From Hymenobacter glacialis (GTDB taxonomy: Bacteria > Bacteroidota > Bacteroidia > Cytophagales > Hymenobacteraceae), in contig NZ_MDZC01000049.1 in the NCBI RefSeq assembly GCF_001816165.1, forward strand, positions 1 through 61,926: DNA of 61,926 nucleotides, written 5' to 3'. Below, in pieces: positions 27,025 through 36,818 of the stretch (position 1 is its first letter; every line of letters begins with the position of its first letter). Under the pieces are notes generated by a model, which saw only the letters and a program-made list of their open reading frames with translations, was not told the DNA's origin and searched no databases. A program made the translations under genes and the position numbers.

Positions 27025-30000
27025 CTACTCGATTACCAGGCGCTTGTTCACAGTGCCTTGCTCGGTTTGCATCCGAACCGTGTACACACCGCGGGCAATG
27101 CCTGCAATGGAAATCGGACGGGCGTTGCCGGCGGGCAGTGTGGCGCGCAGCACCACCTGGCCCAGGGAATTCACCAGCTGCACCTCCGTGGCCTTGCTGG
27201 CCAAAGCAGCGGGCAGGTTGATGGACACCGCGTCGCGGGCCGGGTTCGGGTACACCGACACCTGCTGGCTAACTGCCGAAGGAGCATTGGCGAGTACCGT
27301 TTTCTGGCTGATGAGCAGCGAGAAGCGGCCCGTGGCCGTGGCCCCGGTGGCTACCGTGAAGGAATAGCCCCCCGGCTGGCTCAGATCGAAGGCCGTGCCG
27401 GTGAGGGCATCCTGCAAGTAAGCGCGGGTGCCGGCGGGCAGACGCAGCAGCTCGGAGGCTTTGAGCGTGTTGGCACCCGCCGTGGTTTGCACGTGGAGCG
27501 GCACAGTCACGTCGGTGCTCATGAGGGCGGGCAGGCCATTCACGGCCAGCAGGGTGCTGGCGTCCAGGGTGCTGGCCACTGCCAGCGGCGAGCCACCCAG
27601 CAGCTTAAAGGCATCCAACTCCGAATCGAAGGCCGCCGTGGCGGCGGCGTCGAAGTACACCACGGCCTCATCAGCCAGACCGGCGGCGTTGCGCAGGTCG
27701 AGGCGCACAAGCGGGGCCGTGAGGGCACCGCGCTGAAACACCGGGTTGGCGTAAGCCGTGATGCGGGCCGTGTTGTTGAAGGTCAGGTCAGCTGTATTGC
27801 TATTAGCCCGTACAAAGAAGCCCTGGGCCACCGGTATCTCGACTTGGCCCCCGTTGGTGGCGGCCCCATTCACGGTGTAGGTGGAGTAAGTACCGGCGTA
27901 CTGGCCCGACGAGCGGAACACGTACACGGTGGCGTCCACGTTGTTACGCACTACAGCGTCCCAGCTGATGGCCGAGGGGTAAGGGTTGCCGCGCAGGTGG
28001 AAGCCCGACATGGTCTGCGCCCCGCGGGTCAGGTTGCCGGTGTTGTAGGTGCCGTTGTTGAGCGCACCCACGAAGTCCACCGTTTCCGCCGAAGCAATGT
28101 TCACGGTGTAGCCGCGGGTAACCTGCAGTGGGTCGTTGAGGGTGTTGGGCGAGAAGAAGCCCTTGTCGAAATCCTGGGGCGCGGGGTTGCCGCTGGTTGT
28201 CACCCGGCTTTCCTCGTAGCCAAATACTGTTGGGAAAGGCACCACGGTGTTGCCTTGCGTGTTGTAGGCAGGGTTCACCACGGGCGTGAAGCCCGGCGTA
28301 GCCAGGTCGGCCACTGTGCTGCCGGTTACCGGCGCGGAGTAGTGGCGGTAGCCCAGGCCGGTGTTGCGGCTAGGGTCGATGTAGCGTTGCACGGTGGCCG
28401 TGCCGCTGGTCGTGCTGCTGCCGTTGTTCACTACCTCGGCGGTGCCTTTGGCATTGGAGAGCAGCGTCAGGTTGGCGTTGGTGGTCAGGGTGCCGGCGTT
28501 GAGGGCCAGTACCCGCTGCACGCTGGTCGGCGCGTTAAGCGTCAGGCCGCCGGGCGTGCTGGCGGTCAGGTTCTGGAACTGGGTGGCTGTGCCGCTGATA
28601 GTTTGCAGAGTCGCGCCAGCGAAGCGCACCTCGCCGGTGCCCGCGCCCAGCACCGTGCCGCCGTTGTTAATAAAGTTGCCGTTCAGTGTCAGCAGGCTCT
28701 GGTTGGCCGTGGTCAACGTAGCGCCATTGCCCAGCGACAGGCTATTCACTTGGCGCGGGTCGCTTACCACGGGGTCATTGGCCACGTCCGGAATGTTTAC
28801 GTTGTCGGTGGCGGTAGGTACCTGCATGGGGCTCCAGTTGCCTGCCTTAGCCCAGTCGGTGTCTATCGCACCGGTCCACGTTATGCCCGCCAGAATAACC
28901 GGAGCGGGCTCCAGGAAGGCCGCCAGACCGGTCAGGTTGCTGCCGTTGCCGATGCGGCCCAACAGGCTGGTGCTGCCCGTACCCAGGTCGATGGTATAAA
29001 GGTTGTCGGTGGTGGTGCCTGTGAGCGAAGCCGCCAGGAAGCCCGTGTTCGCAGGAGTAGCGGGGGTGGTGAGGTCGGTGAAGATGTCAAAATCGACGCC
29101 AGTGGCAGTGTTTACCACAATCCCGGAGCTGCCAACTGTGGTGTTGGTGCCGGCGTTGGGGTTGCTGAAAATTACCAGTTCATTGGTAGTCTGGTCGTAG
29201 CCGTACTGCGTAGTGCCCGTGGCGGCGTTGTTGTCGTTATTGGTATAGGCCGTACCCGACAGCGCCCGCCCGGTTGAGCCGTCGGCTGTTTGTACGAGTA
29301 CCCCAGTGTCCGGATGGAGACGGTAGTTGTTGCCGTTGGCGCCCAGCAGGCGTACGCGGTCGACCACAGGGTTGAAATCAAACCCAACGTCGGAAGTTCC
29401 TCCGAGCGAAACGGCATTGAGGCCGCCCACCGCGCTCAGGGCACCAGTGGTTAGGTTGAGGGTGTAGAGCTGGCCCTGCTGAGCGGTGGCGTTGTAGCCT
29501 AGGGCGTACAGCAAGCCATTGAAAGGCCGGAAGTCAGTGCCCACCAGCACTTGGCTAGCTCCCAGGCCGGTGATGTTCACCGCCGTGCGGATGACGTTGG
29601 GGTTGCCCGAATCAAACGAAATCAGGTTGCCACCGGCCACGCCGTACAGCAGGCGACCCACCAGCGCGGGCTGGGTAAGAGGCGCGATTAGGGCCGCTAC
29701 GTCGCGCACCGGGATGCCCAGGCCAATGGCGCCCACCAGCGTGGGCGTGCCCGTGTCTAAGTTGAGCGTGTAGAGATTGCTGTTGGCCTGCCCGTTGGGG
29801 TTGGCCGTCAGGAAAGCCCGGTTCAACGAAGCAGCGTTGTCGTAATAAATATCAAGGTCGACCAAGGCGTTGGCCTGGTTCAGGGCCAGGCCGGTGTTGC
29901 CGTCAGTGTTCAGGACACCAGCGTTTGGCGGGTCTTGCGTGGTCAGAGTGCTCAGGGCCTCGTCGATGTCGTAGAGCTCAGTGGAGGTGCTGCCGGCAAA

Positions 30001-31383
30001 GCTGTTGCGGTAAGCCACCGAGCCGATGCGGGGAATAGCGCCGGCATTGACGTCGCCGGCGGCGTAGGTCAGGGTGCCATCGGTGGCGGCAAGAGCGCCG
30101 TTGTTGGGATTGAGGCGGAAGTTGGCGCGGTTGGTGCTCACCACCCGGATGCGGTCAACCGTGGGGTTGAAGTCAAAACCGATGTTATCGGTAGCGCCGC
30201 CCAGTTCCAGGCGAATGGCTGCGCCCACCGACGTAGCTACGCCCGTGCTCAGGTTGATGGTATAAATCTGGGTATTGGCGCCCGCAGTAGCGGCATCGTA
30301 GCCGATGCCAAACAGCTGCCCGGTGTTGGGGCGGAAGTCAGTGCCCACCAGCGTCTGCCCGGTGGCAAGGCCGGTGATGGTAACCGCCGAGTTGATAAAG
30401 CCCGGCGTGCCCGAGAAGAAAGAAATCAGGCTGTTGTTCGTCGTCACGGCGTACAGCTGCTGGCCGCTGGCAGCCGGCGCGGTCCGGTCGATGGCAAAGG
30501 CGATGTCGCTGATAACCAAAGAGGAAAACCCATTGCTTACAAGCGAAGCATTGCCGGTAGCGAGGTCAAGATTGTAAAAGGCGGTAGAGGTGGGGTTCAG
30601 CGCGGAGGTTACGGCCAGCAGGGTGCTCTGGGCCCGCGTCATGGGGTCGGTGTAGATGTCGAAGTCCGTCTGGTCGCCGGCGGTTAGCAGCGAGGCACTG
30701 TTGCGCATGACGGTCACGCCGGCCGTCAGCACGCCGTCGTTGGGCGGGTTCTGAATGTAGAGCGTCGAGCGGCTCTCGTCGATGTCGTAGAGCGTGGTGC
30801 TGGCCGCACCTATAAAACTGTTGGTGTAGGCCACCGAGCCCACCACGGGGTTGTCGGTAGAAGGTGCCGGAAACTTGATGTTGCCGTCGGTGAAGGCCAA
30901 GGCGCCGTTATTGGGGTTGAGGCGGAAGTTCGCGTCGTTGCTGCTCGTCACCCGGATGCGGTCTACGGTGGGGTTGAAGTCGAAGCCAATGCGCTCGGTA
31001 GCGCCGCCCAGCTTCAGCTCCAACGAGCTGCCCACGGTGGTGGCAACCCCGGTGGTGGTGTTGAGAATGTAGAGCTGGGCCGTGCTGGCACCGTTGTAGC
31101 CCAGGGCAAACAGCTGGCCGGTAGCGGGGCGCGAGTCGATGCCTACCAGGACCTGCCCGGCCGTGACGCCGGTAACGGGCACCACGGTGGGAGCGCTGCC
31201 CAAGGCCAGGGAAGCAGCGCTAAAAGTCACAAGCCCGGCTCCGTTGGGCGTGATGCCGTACACGGTTTGGGCTTGGGCGCTGGGCGCGGCGGCCAATAGG
31301 CCCATGGTTAGGGCGGCGGCAGACAGCACCCGGGAGGTGCGTTGCCATAAACCCAATGCGGAGGAAGGTAATGTTGTGTTCAT
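27025..31383 (-). CDS. Large secreted protein with three DUF4394 repeats and a T9SS sorting domain
   Basis: The 1452-residue product begins with a signal peptide ending near APSAQAQ. It then has three tandem DUF4394 domains (about 40-300, 310-595 and 605-870). Each carries the same landmarks: LYGI or LYAV opening, VLVGIDSRP or LVGTDFRP, LFALGYN, GFDFNPTVDRIRV, FRLNPNNGAL, SVAYTNSF and LYDIDE. DUF4394 is predicted to form a beta-propeller-like fold. After about 880, a region with WTGAIDTDWAKAGNWSP and TTNANLTLLSNAKGT resembles parallel-beta cell-surface modules. The last 80 residues form a T9SS type A sorting signal (VYPNPARDAVSI, NSLGQVVLRA, GVYTVRMQT, ending KRLVIE). It is exported to the cell surface. 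The substrate is unknown. It is followed by a strong terminator. Confidence 0.9.
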   Translation of the reverse strand: MNTTLPSSALGLWQRTSRVLSAAALTMGLLAAAPSAQAQTVYGITPNGAGLVTFSAASLALGSAPTVVPVTGVTAGQVLVGIDSRPATGQLFALGYNGASTAQLYILNTTTGVATTVGSSLELKLGGATERIGFDFNPTVDRIRVTSSNDANFRLNPNNGALAFTDGNIKFPAPSTDNPVVGSVAYTNSFIGAASTTLYDIDESRSTLYIQNPPNDGVLTAGVTVMRNSASLLTAGDQTDFDIYTDPMTRAQSTLLAVTSALNPTSTAFYNLDLATGNASLVSNGFSSLVISDIAFAIDRTAPAASGQQLYAVTTNNSLISFFSGTPGFINSAVTITGLATGQTLVGTDFRPNTGQLFGIGYDAATAGANTQIYTINLSTGVATSVGAAIRLELGGATDNIGFDFNPTVDRIRVVSTNRANFRLNPNNGALAATDGTLTYAAGDVNAGAIPRIGSVAYRNSFAGSTSTELYDIDEALSTLTTQDPPNAGVLNTDGNTGLALNQANALVDLDIYYDNAASLNRAFLTANPNGQANSNLYTLNLDTGTPTLVGAIGLGIPVRDVAALIAPLTQPALVGRLLYGVAGGNLISFDSGNPNVIRTAVNITGLGASQVLVGTDFRPFNGLLYALGYNATAQQGQLYTLNLTTGALSAVGGLNAVSLGGTSDVGFDFNPVVDRVRLLGANGNNYRLHPDTGVLVQTADGSTGRALSGTAYTNNDNNAATGTTQYGYDQTTNELVIFSNPNAGTNTTVGSSGIVVNTATGVDFDIFTDLTTPATPANTGFLAASLTGTTTDNLYTIDLGTGSTSLLGRIGNGSNLTGLAAFLEPAPVILAGITWTGAIDTDWAKAGNWSPMQVPTATDNVNIPDVANDPVVSDPRQVNSLSLGNGATLTTANQSLLTLNGNFINNGGTVLGAGTGEVRFAGATLQTISGTATQFQNLTASTPGGLTLNAPTSVQRVLALNAGTLTTNANLTLLSNAKGTAEVVNNGSSTTSGTATVQRYIDPSRNTGLGYRHYSAPVTGSTVADLATPGFTPVVNPAYNTQGNTVVPFPTVFGYEESRVTTSGNPAPQDFDKGFFSPNTLNDPLQVTRGYTVNIASAETVDFVGALNNGTYNTGNLTRGAQTMSGFHLRGNPYPSAISWDAVVRNNVDATVYVFRSSGQYAGTYSTYTVNGAATNGGQVEIPVAQGFFVRANSNTADLTFNNTARITAYANPVFQRGALTAPLVRLDLRNAAGLADEAVVYFDAAATAAFDSELDAFKLLGGSPLAVASTLDASTLLAVNGLPALMSTDVTVPLHVQTTAGANTLKASELLRLPAGTRAYLQDALTGTAFDLSQPGGYSFTVATGATATGRFSLLISQKTVLANAPSAVSQQVSVYPNPARDAVSINLPAALASKATEVQLVNSLGQVVLRATLPAGNARPISIAGIARGVYTVRMQTEQGTVNKRLVIE

Positions 31384-31753
31384 ACTTGCTTGTAGATTAC
31401 TAGAAAAGTGAACGGATAAAAAGAGGCGCCAGCCACTGAAGCCAACGTATACAATAGATGAGGTACGCGAATCCTATGGAATAGGATTTGAATACTGAAC
31501 ATTAAATTCGTTTAATGAAAAGCAAAACGCTAGTTAGGGGTGCCCGGCCTATTTGAGGCTATGTATTAGGGAGTTCCGAATGTTACCCCCAAGTGCCCGG
31601 AATGTCAGCTGTTCTTGGCGCAGCAAGCAGCAAGTGGCCCGCATGCCGCGGCACCTACCACGGCCAAATCACACGCACCTGCCACCAGCCGTGTTGGGTG
31701 CCGGCCGGCACATCGGAGAATTGTCCAACTTTGGCCCCGCTATTGGTGAAGGT
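31384..31753. other. 370-base gap between the DUF4394 and TonB receptor genes
   Basis: This gap is AT-richer than its surroundings around 31390-31530, as expected for the promoter of the minus-strand DUF4394 gene. It includes a small palindrome, AATCCTAT and ATAGGATT, at about 31470-31488. Immediately after the TonB receptor stop, in the same frame (31655-31753, minus), the translation reads NSGAKVGQFSDVP then GTQHGWWQVRVIWPW before a stop. It has no start codon and looks protein-like, perhaps the tail of a lost gene. No complete gene is visible. Confidence 0.4.
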
Positions 31754-34194
31754 TTAAAACTCCACAATGAAGCCAATAGTGGGCACCACCAAGGCATCAT
31801 CGTCCAGGAGCAGAATGGGCACGGCGTTGCGGCCGTCGGGGCGCAGGGGCTGGCCGTCGGTGGTGGTGTAGGCGCTGTTGTCGGCGGTGCGCTCGAAGGT
31901 GTAGGTGGGCGGCGAAACAGGCTTGGTGAGCAGCGCGTTCTGCACGTCAATGTAAAAGTCAAAGCTCAGGCGGCGCAGGCTGATTTTCTTGTCCAGGCGC
32001 AGGTCCAGCTGCTGAAAGCTCTTGAGGCGCCGGGTGTTGAGGCGGCTGTAGTCCAGCACGCCCGTGCCCACGGCCTGGTAGCTGGCGCGGCTGGCGGCCT
32101 CGTCGTAGGGCGTGTAGGGCGCGCCGCCGCCCACACGGTACTTGGCGCCCACTTCCCAGCCGCGGCCCAGCTGGTAGCCCAGCAGCCCCGACCCCAGAAA
32201 CCGCGTGTCCCAGGCCGTGGGCTGGTACACGCCATCGGCCCCCGAAAACTCCGAGCGGAAGCCCGTGAGCGACACCACCGCAAACAGCTTGCCGCTCAGC
32301 TTCTGCTGGAAAAAGGCCTCGGCCCCGTAGGCGCGGCCCCGGCCGGTGCTGGTCACGGCCTCGTTGCCAATGGCGTTGAAGTCGCCGCCCAGGTTGGCCA
32401 GGCTGATGCCGTCGCGCACGCTCACCGGGTAGTTGGCGTACTTCTTATAAAAGCCCTCCAGCGTGAAGCGCGTGGCCTTGCCCGGCAGCCACTCCAGGCC
32501 CGCCACCGCGTGGTCGGACCGGATGTAGCTACTACCCGAGTTGAGGCGGGTGCCCCGCTCATCGCGAAAGCCCAGGATGGTGCTGGGCGGTATCTTAAAG
32601 TAGCGCCCCAGCGAGGCGTTCAGGTTCAGGGTGGGACGCAGGGCGTAGGACAATGACGCCCGGGGCGAAAGCGTGCGGTCGAGGCGGTAGCCCTGGGCCA
32701 GGGCCGAGGTACCATGGCCCGAATACCGGCCGACACGGTCAGGCGGCTTTCGGCGCCGTAGGCCCGGGTGGCCTGCGCAAAGGCCCCGTAGCGCACAAAA
32801 TCCAGGTCGGTCACGAAGCGCACCGTCACGGCGGGGCTCACGAGCGTGCCGCTGGCGTTGCGCACTTCCGAGCGGATGCGGTTGGTCAGGTTGTTGTCGT
32901 AGTGCTGCAGCTGGCCCACCAGGCCGTAGCTGTACTGCCAGCGGCCCACGCGCTTGTTCACATCGGCGCGCAGCTTGTTTTCTACTTCGCCGTTGCGGGC
33001 GGCCAGCTTACGGAAGGCTTCCTGGCCCTCAAAGCCGTAGGTAAACTGGTCGGCCTGGCCGTATTGCTGGGTACGGCTCAGGGCCACATTCACGAAGCCA
33101 TTGTCCACTAAATGGCGCAGGTTCGCGCCCACCGTGTAATTCCATTGGTCAATGGTAGGGTTGGAGCGCAGCACAAATTCCTTGGAAGGCGAGCTGTTTT
33201 TGGGCGCCTTTATTTCAAAGTGGTCAATGGCGCCCAGCCCCAGGGTGGTAATGGTGGTTTTGGGCGAGAGCCTGGTGGTGGTTTTGAACTGAAAATCGTA
33301 GAAATCTGGCCGGATGGGCAAGTCAATCAGCTTAAAGAGCACCTGCAGATAACTGCGCCGGGCCGAAGCTAGAAATGTGGTATTCGGCGTAAGCGGCCCC
33401 TCCAGCGTGGCCGCTACTTCGGTACCCGACGTGCGCAGGTTGCCCTGAATGCGCTCGGAGTTGCCGTCGCGCTGCCGGAACTGCAGCACCGAGCTCAGCG
33501 CGTTGTCGTACCGCGCCTGAAACGCGGAGCTGCTCAGCGTCACGTCTTCAATAAAGCTCACGTTGAGAATACCAGCTGGCCCGCCCGCACTGCCCTGCGT
33601 GGGAAAGTGGTTGATGACCGGCACCTCGATGCCGTCCAGGTAGTACACGTTTTCGTTGGGCGCCCCGCCCCGGATAATGATGTCGTTGCGGAAGCCGGCC
33701 GTGCCGCCGCTGCCGCCGCCGCCCACGCCGGGCAGGCTCTGCACCACCCGCGAAATGTCGAAGTTGCCGCCCGGGTTGCTCTTTATTTCCTCGGTGGTGA
33801 GGCGCTGCACGCTGAGCGGGGTTTCGGGCGTGGCTACCCGAATGGCGCGGCTGGCCGTCACGGTTACTTCGCTCAGGGCCTGGGGCGCGGCATTTAGCTC
33901 CAGGTTGAGGGTGTTCACGTTGCCACTGCTCAGGGCAATGTTGGCGCGTAGCAGCGCATCGTAGCCCACGAAGGTGGCGCGCAGGTTGTAGGGCCCGGCC
34001 GGCACGCCCGTAAGACGGTAGCGTCCCTCAGCATCGGTAGCGGTGCTAAAATCAGTGCCTTCCAGGGTGATGCTCACGCCGGGCAGCACCTCCTGAGTAG
34101 CGCGGTCGCGCACGGTGCCGGCCACGGTGCTGGCGTTTTGGGCCCGGCTGCCAAGGGCAAGCAACAGAAAACACAGCAGGGGTAGAATGCGCAT
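31754..34194 (-). pseudogene. TonB-dependent receptor, frameshifted in the barrel
   Basis: The start is the ATG complementary to 34192-34194 (MRILPLLCFLLLALGSRAQ, signal peptide). A carboxypeptidase-like regulatory domain follows (VAGTVRDRATQEVLPGVSI, GRYRLTGVPAG, FVGYDAL). The plug has NFDISRVVQSLPGVGGG, IIRGGAPNENVYYLDG and the barrel then begins. Around 32715 the frame changes: upstream the frame reads LTVSAGIRAMV and then degenerates, while from about 32710 the other frame gives GTSALAQGYRLDRTLSPRASL and continues normally to the C-terminal IGFIVEF. This is equivalent to one lost base. Joined, the product is about 813 residues, the size of a small outer-membrane receptor without a SusD partner. 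The substrate is unknown. The break is either a real inactivating mutation or a sequence error. Confidence 0.85.
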
Positions 34195-34364
34195 AAGGCA
34201 GCAAGCAACAGGTGCGGCAAATGGTTTGTGGGCACACACCCTGGCGCGTGACCATCCCGGCCGGACGCGCCCGCAATCAGGAAAAATCCGCTTCAGGCAA
34301 TCCGTTGGCGCAAGCCGTGGCGTAGGTGGGTCATCTTTAAAACAACAACCATTTATTTATTCTG

Positions 34365-34931
34365 ATGAAAAAGACTTTGTTTTCGCTCGCCTTGGTTGCC
34401 ATGTTCAGCGTTGGTGCTACCACCACTGTTTCGGCCCAGTCCAAGACCAAGACCGTGATGGTGGGCGGCGCACCTATGTACCCCACGAAGAACATCGTGG
34501 AAAATGCCGTTAACTCGAAAGACCACACCACCCTGGTAGCCGCTGTGAAGGCTGCTGGCCTCGTAGAGACCCTGCAAAGCGCTGGTCCCTTCACCGTATT
34601 TGCTCCTACCAACGCTGCTTTCGGCAAACTGCCCGCTGGCACGGTAGAAACCCTCGTGAAGCCCGAGAGCAAGGAGACGCTCACCAAAATCCTGACCTAC
34701 CACGTAATAGCCGGCCGCATGACCGCCGCCGACCTGATGAAAGCCATCAAAGCCGGCAAAGGCAGCGCCACCCTCAAAACCGTGAGCGGCGGCACCCTCA
34801 CGGCCATGATGAAGGGCAAGAAGATTGAACTGAAAGACGAAAAAGGCGGTATGTCGATGGTAACCATCGCCAACGTGATGCAAAGCAACGGCGTTATCCA
34901 CGTAGTGGACACAGTGCTCCTGCCTAACTAA
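34365..34931 (+). CDS. Secreted fasciclin-domain protein
   Basis: This is a 188-residue protein with a signal peptide (MKKTLFSLALVAMFSVGATTTVSAQ) and one FAS1 domain over about residues 50-185. The two family boxes are clear: FTVFAPTNAAFGKLP (box 1) and VIHVVDTVLLP at the C-terminus (box 2), with LTKILTYHVIAG between them. The gap insert MVGGAPMYPTKNIVENAVNSK is usual for Bacteroidota single-FAS1 proteins. FAS1 domains mediate adhesion or act at the cell surface. No lipobox or sorting domain is present, so it is probably periplasmic or released. It stands alone and ends in a strong hairpin. Confidence 0.93.
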   Translation: MKKTLFSLALVAMFSVGATTTVSAQSKTKTVMVGGAPMYPTKNIVENAVNSKDHTTLVAAVKAAGLVETLQSAGPFTVFAPTNAAFGKLPAGTVETLVKPESKETLTKILTYHVIAGRMTAADLMKAIKAGKGSATLKTVSGGTLTAMMKGKKIELKDEKGGMSMVTIANVMQSNGVIHVVDTVLLPN

Positions 34932-34951
34932 TCTTCTCTGAGCTATCTAAC

Positions 34952-35003
34952 AAACGCAAACAACCGCTGCCGGCCCCGTGCCAGCAGCGGTTGTTTGCGT
35001 TTT
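34952..35003 (+). terminator. Strong stem-loop after the fasciclin gene
   Basis: A 19-base perfect stem (34952-34970 and 34985-35003; AAACGCAAACAACCGCTGC and its complement) with a 14-base loop starts 21 bases after the stop. The arm ends in AAAC/GTTT, giving a short U tract at best, so it is likely a bidirectional terminator for this gene and the converging J-domain gene. Confidence 0.75.
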
Positions 35004-35104
35004 GGGAGCAGGATGGATTCTTGCAGGTCGGTCCCACAATGCGGGTTCATCGCTCTGCTTGCGCCTGCTAAATGTTGGTCGTGCAAAAGTAACCGCAGCA
35101 AAAA

Positions 35105-35142
35105 AGAACGTCATGCTGAGCGCAGCCGAAGCACAACGTTCT
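35105..35142. repeat. Partial copy of the GTCATGCTGAGC palindrome family
   Basis: The segment begins AGAACGTCATGCTGAGCGCA and ends ACAACGTTCT, so only the outermost seven bases of the two arms still pair. The first half matches the left arm of the complete element at 57631-57726 almost exactly, and the right arm is lost. It lies 7 bases past the stop codon of the J-domain gene. Confidence 0.7.
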
Positions 35143-35148
35143 GAATTC

Positions 35149-36288
35149 TCACCTGCACTTTTCCTCCGCTGTGCGGGCGTACTCGTAGCCCAGCAGCAGG
35201 GCGCGGCGGTAAAACTCGCAGGCAGCGGTCGTGTCGCCGGTGCGGCCTGCCAGCCGGCCCAGCAGAAAATGCGTGCGCCCATCGCGCGGCCGGGCCTGCA
35301 GCACCTCAAAATAAGCCGTGCGGGCGCTGTCGTAGCGGCCCAGGGCCGTGAGGGCCAGCCCGCGCACCTGCACGTAGTGCCAGGGCGTGGCCGCCCCGGC
35401 CCGCCGGCGCTGAGCCAGGCCGTAGTCAAGGTCGGCCAAGCCCTTTTCGGGCTGGGCCAGGTCGAGCAGGCGGGCGGTGCCACGGGCCAGGTAAGCGGCG
35501 CTCAGGGTGCTGTCCAGCACCAGGGCGCGGGTAAAATTGAGCTCCGCGGCGGTGGGCAGGCCAAGGTCGGTTTCGCAGCGAGCCAGTCGGAACAGCATGT
35601 CGGCGGCCCGGCGGCGGGGCTGGGGCTGTAGCAGGGCCGCCTGGAAATCGGCGCGCGCGGCACGGGGGTCGCGGTTTGCCAATAGCTCCAGCTCGGCCCG
35701 TCGGCGCAGGGCCGGCGCATAATCGGGGCGGAAGTGCAGGGTTTCGTCCATGAAGCTGTAGGCCGCCGCCAACTGGCCCCGGCCGTAGGCCTGCATGCCG
35801 TCTTTGTAGTTGCTGGCGGCCGTCACACGGTCCATGGTCACCTTCACGGCCAGCGCAAACAGCGCAATGCCCAGCAGGAATAACAGCGTCAGCACCCAGT
35901 CGCGGCGGTTGAAGCCCGGGCGCTGGCGCGGAATGCGCTGGTAGTGCCGCTCGTGGCTGCCGGCGGGCGGGCGGGTGCGCAGCGGCGCGGGCGGCGGCAT
36001 GGGCACCCCGTACACGTGCTGGGTGGCGGGGCGGTGCTGCTGCTGGCGCCGCACGTCCTCGGCCCGACGGGCAGCCTGGGCGAGCTGGAAATCGTATGAA
36101 GCGCGGCGGCCGGGGTCGCCCAGCACGCGGTACGCCACGGCCACGGCCTTAAACTGGTCCTCGTACCGCAGGTCGCCGCCGTGCTTGTCGGGGTGGTAGC
36201 GCACCACCAGTTGCCGGTAGGCACGCTTTATTTCGGCGGCCGTAGCAGTGGGGGCTACTCCAAGGACTTGATAATGATTTTGACTCAC
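35149..36288 (-). CDS. J-domain protein with membrane segment and TPR repeats
   Basis: This is a 379-residue protein if started at GTG 36288 (MSQNHYQVLGV); a TTG 30 bases further up is also open, but the J domain begins right after this GTG. Residues 1-70 form a J domain with the essential HPD in VRYHPDKHGG and the helix IV end RRASYDFQ. A Pro/Arg-rich linker follows, then one hydrophobic segment (DWVLTLLFLLGIALFALAV, about 130-150). The rest consists of tetratricopeptide-like helices (AYSFMDETLHFRPDYAPALRR, key alternation of A-L-P; GRTHFLLGRLAGRTGDTTAA). It would recruit Hsp70 at the membrane, with TPRs binding a client. It converges on the fasciclin gene. Confidence 0.87.
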   Translation of the reverse strand: MSQNHYQVLGVAPTATAAEIKRAYRQLVVRYHPDKHGGDLRYEDQFKAVAVAYRVLGDPGRRASYDFQLAQAARRAEDVRRQQQHRPATQHVYGVPMPPPAPLRTRPPAGSHERHYQRIPRQRPGFNRRDWVLTLLFLLGIALFALAVKVTMDRVTAASNYKDGMQAYGRGQLAAAYSFMDETLHFRPDYAPALRRRAELELLANRDPRAARADFQAALLQPQPRRRAADMLFRLARCETDLGLPTAAELNFTRALVLDSTLSAAYLARGTARLLDLAQPEKGLADLDYGLAQRRRAGAATPWHYVQVRGLALTALGRYDSARTAYFEVLQARPRDGRTHFLLGRLAGRTGDTTAACEFYRRALLLGYEYARTAEEKCR

Positions 36289-36434
36289 GCTGGGCACCAA
36301 ACACGACTGACCACACAAAAGTCAGCCACGCGCCGAAATTTTCCGTAGAACCGGCGCAGTCCGCTGCGTTTTTTTTCTGATGTTGCGGATATATTTCAGC
36401 CTTTTTTCTTTCTTGCACTCCAATTTCGCGCCGT

Positions 36435-36812
36435 ATGCTCTTCGACGACGACACCTCCAAAACACCCCGCAACGACAGCCTGATTGGCAACCTGACCGGC
36501 TACCTCGACACGCGCATTGACCTGGTGCGGCTGGAAATCCAGCAAAAAGTATCCACAGTCTTCGTGAGCACCGTTCATGGCGTAACGCTGGCCCTTCTGG
36601 CCCTGATGTTCGTTATTTTCCTGAGCGTATTTGCCGGGCTGGCCCTCAATAGTGCCCTCGATAGCTCCTTCTGGGGCTTCGGCATTGTGGCCGGCTTCTA
36701 CCTCATACTGCTGGTGCTCGTGCTGGTGGGCGTGGATAAAGCCGCTTTCCAGGGCATTGCCAACAAGGCGCTCAAAGACACCATTTACAAATCTGACAAA
36801 CGCCAAGCCTAG
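36435..36812 (+). CDS. Phage-holin-family (YqjE-type, superfamily III) membrane protein
   Basis: This is a 125-residue protein with two central hydrophobic helices (VHGVTLALLALMFVIFLSVF and FWGFGIVAGFYLILLVLVLV) and an amphipathic N-terminal helix (GYLDTRIDLVRLEIQQKV). This is the Phage_holin_3_6/YqjE pattern found widely as a chromosomal envelope protein in Bacteroidota. Despite the family name there is no lysis module or phage gene nearby. It starts a tight run with the acidic membrane-linked protein 6 bases downstream and then the GGGP synthase. A membrane-associated role with those two is an inference from spacing. Confidence 0.85.
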   Translation: MLFDDDTSKTPRNDSLIGNLTGYLDTRIDLVRLEIQQKVSTVFVSTVHGVTLALLALMFVIFLSVFAGLALNSALDSSFWGFGIVAGFYLILLVLVLVGVDKAAFQGIANKALKDTIYKSDKRQA

Positions 36813-36818
36813 CCTGCT

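Noticed and set aside
26983..29277. A 764-codon open frame on the plus strand opposite the DUF4394 gene
   Set aside because: Its composition is that of an antisense shadow. It begins inside the terminator and has no recognisable domain.
36435..36812. Prophage remnant suggested by the holin-family protein
   Set aside because: No endolysin, structural, integrase or other phage gene lies near. YqjE-type holin-family proteins are common chromosomal genes.
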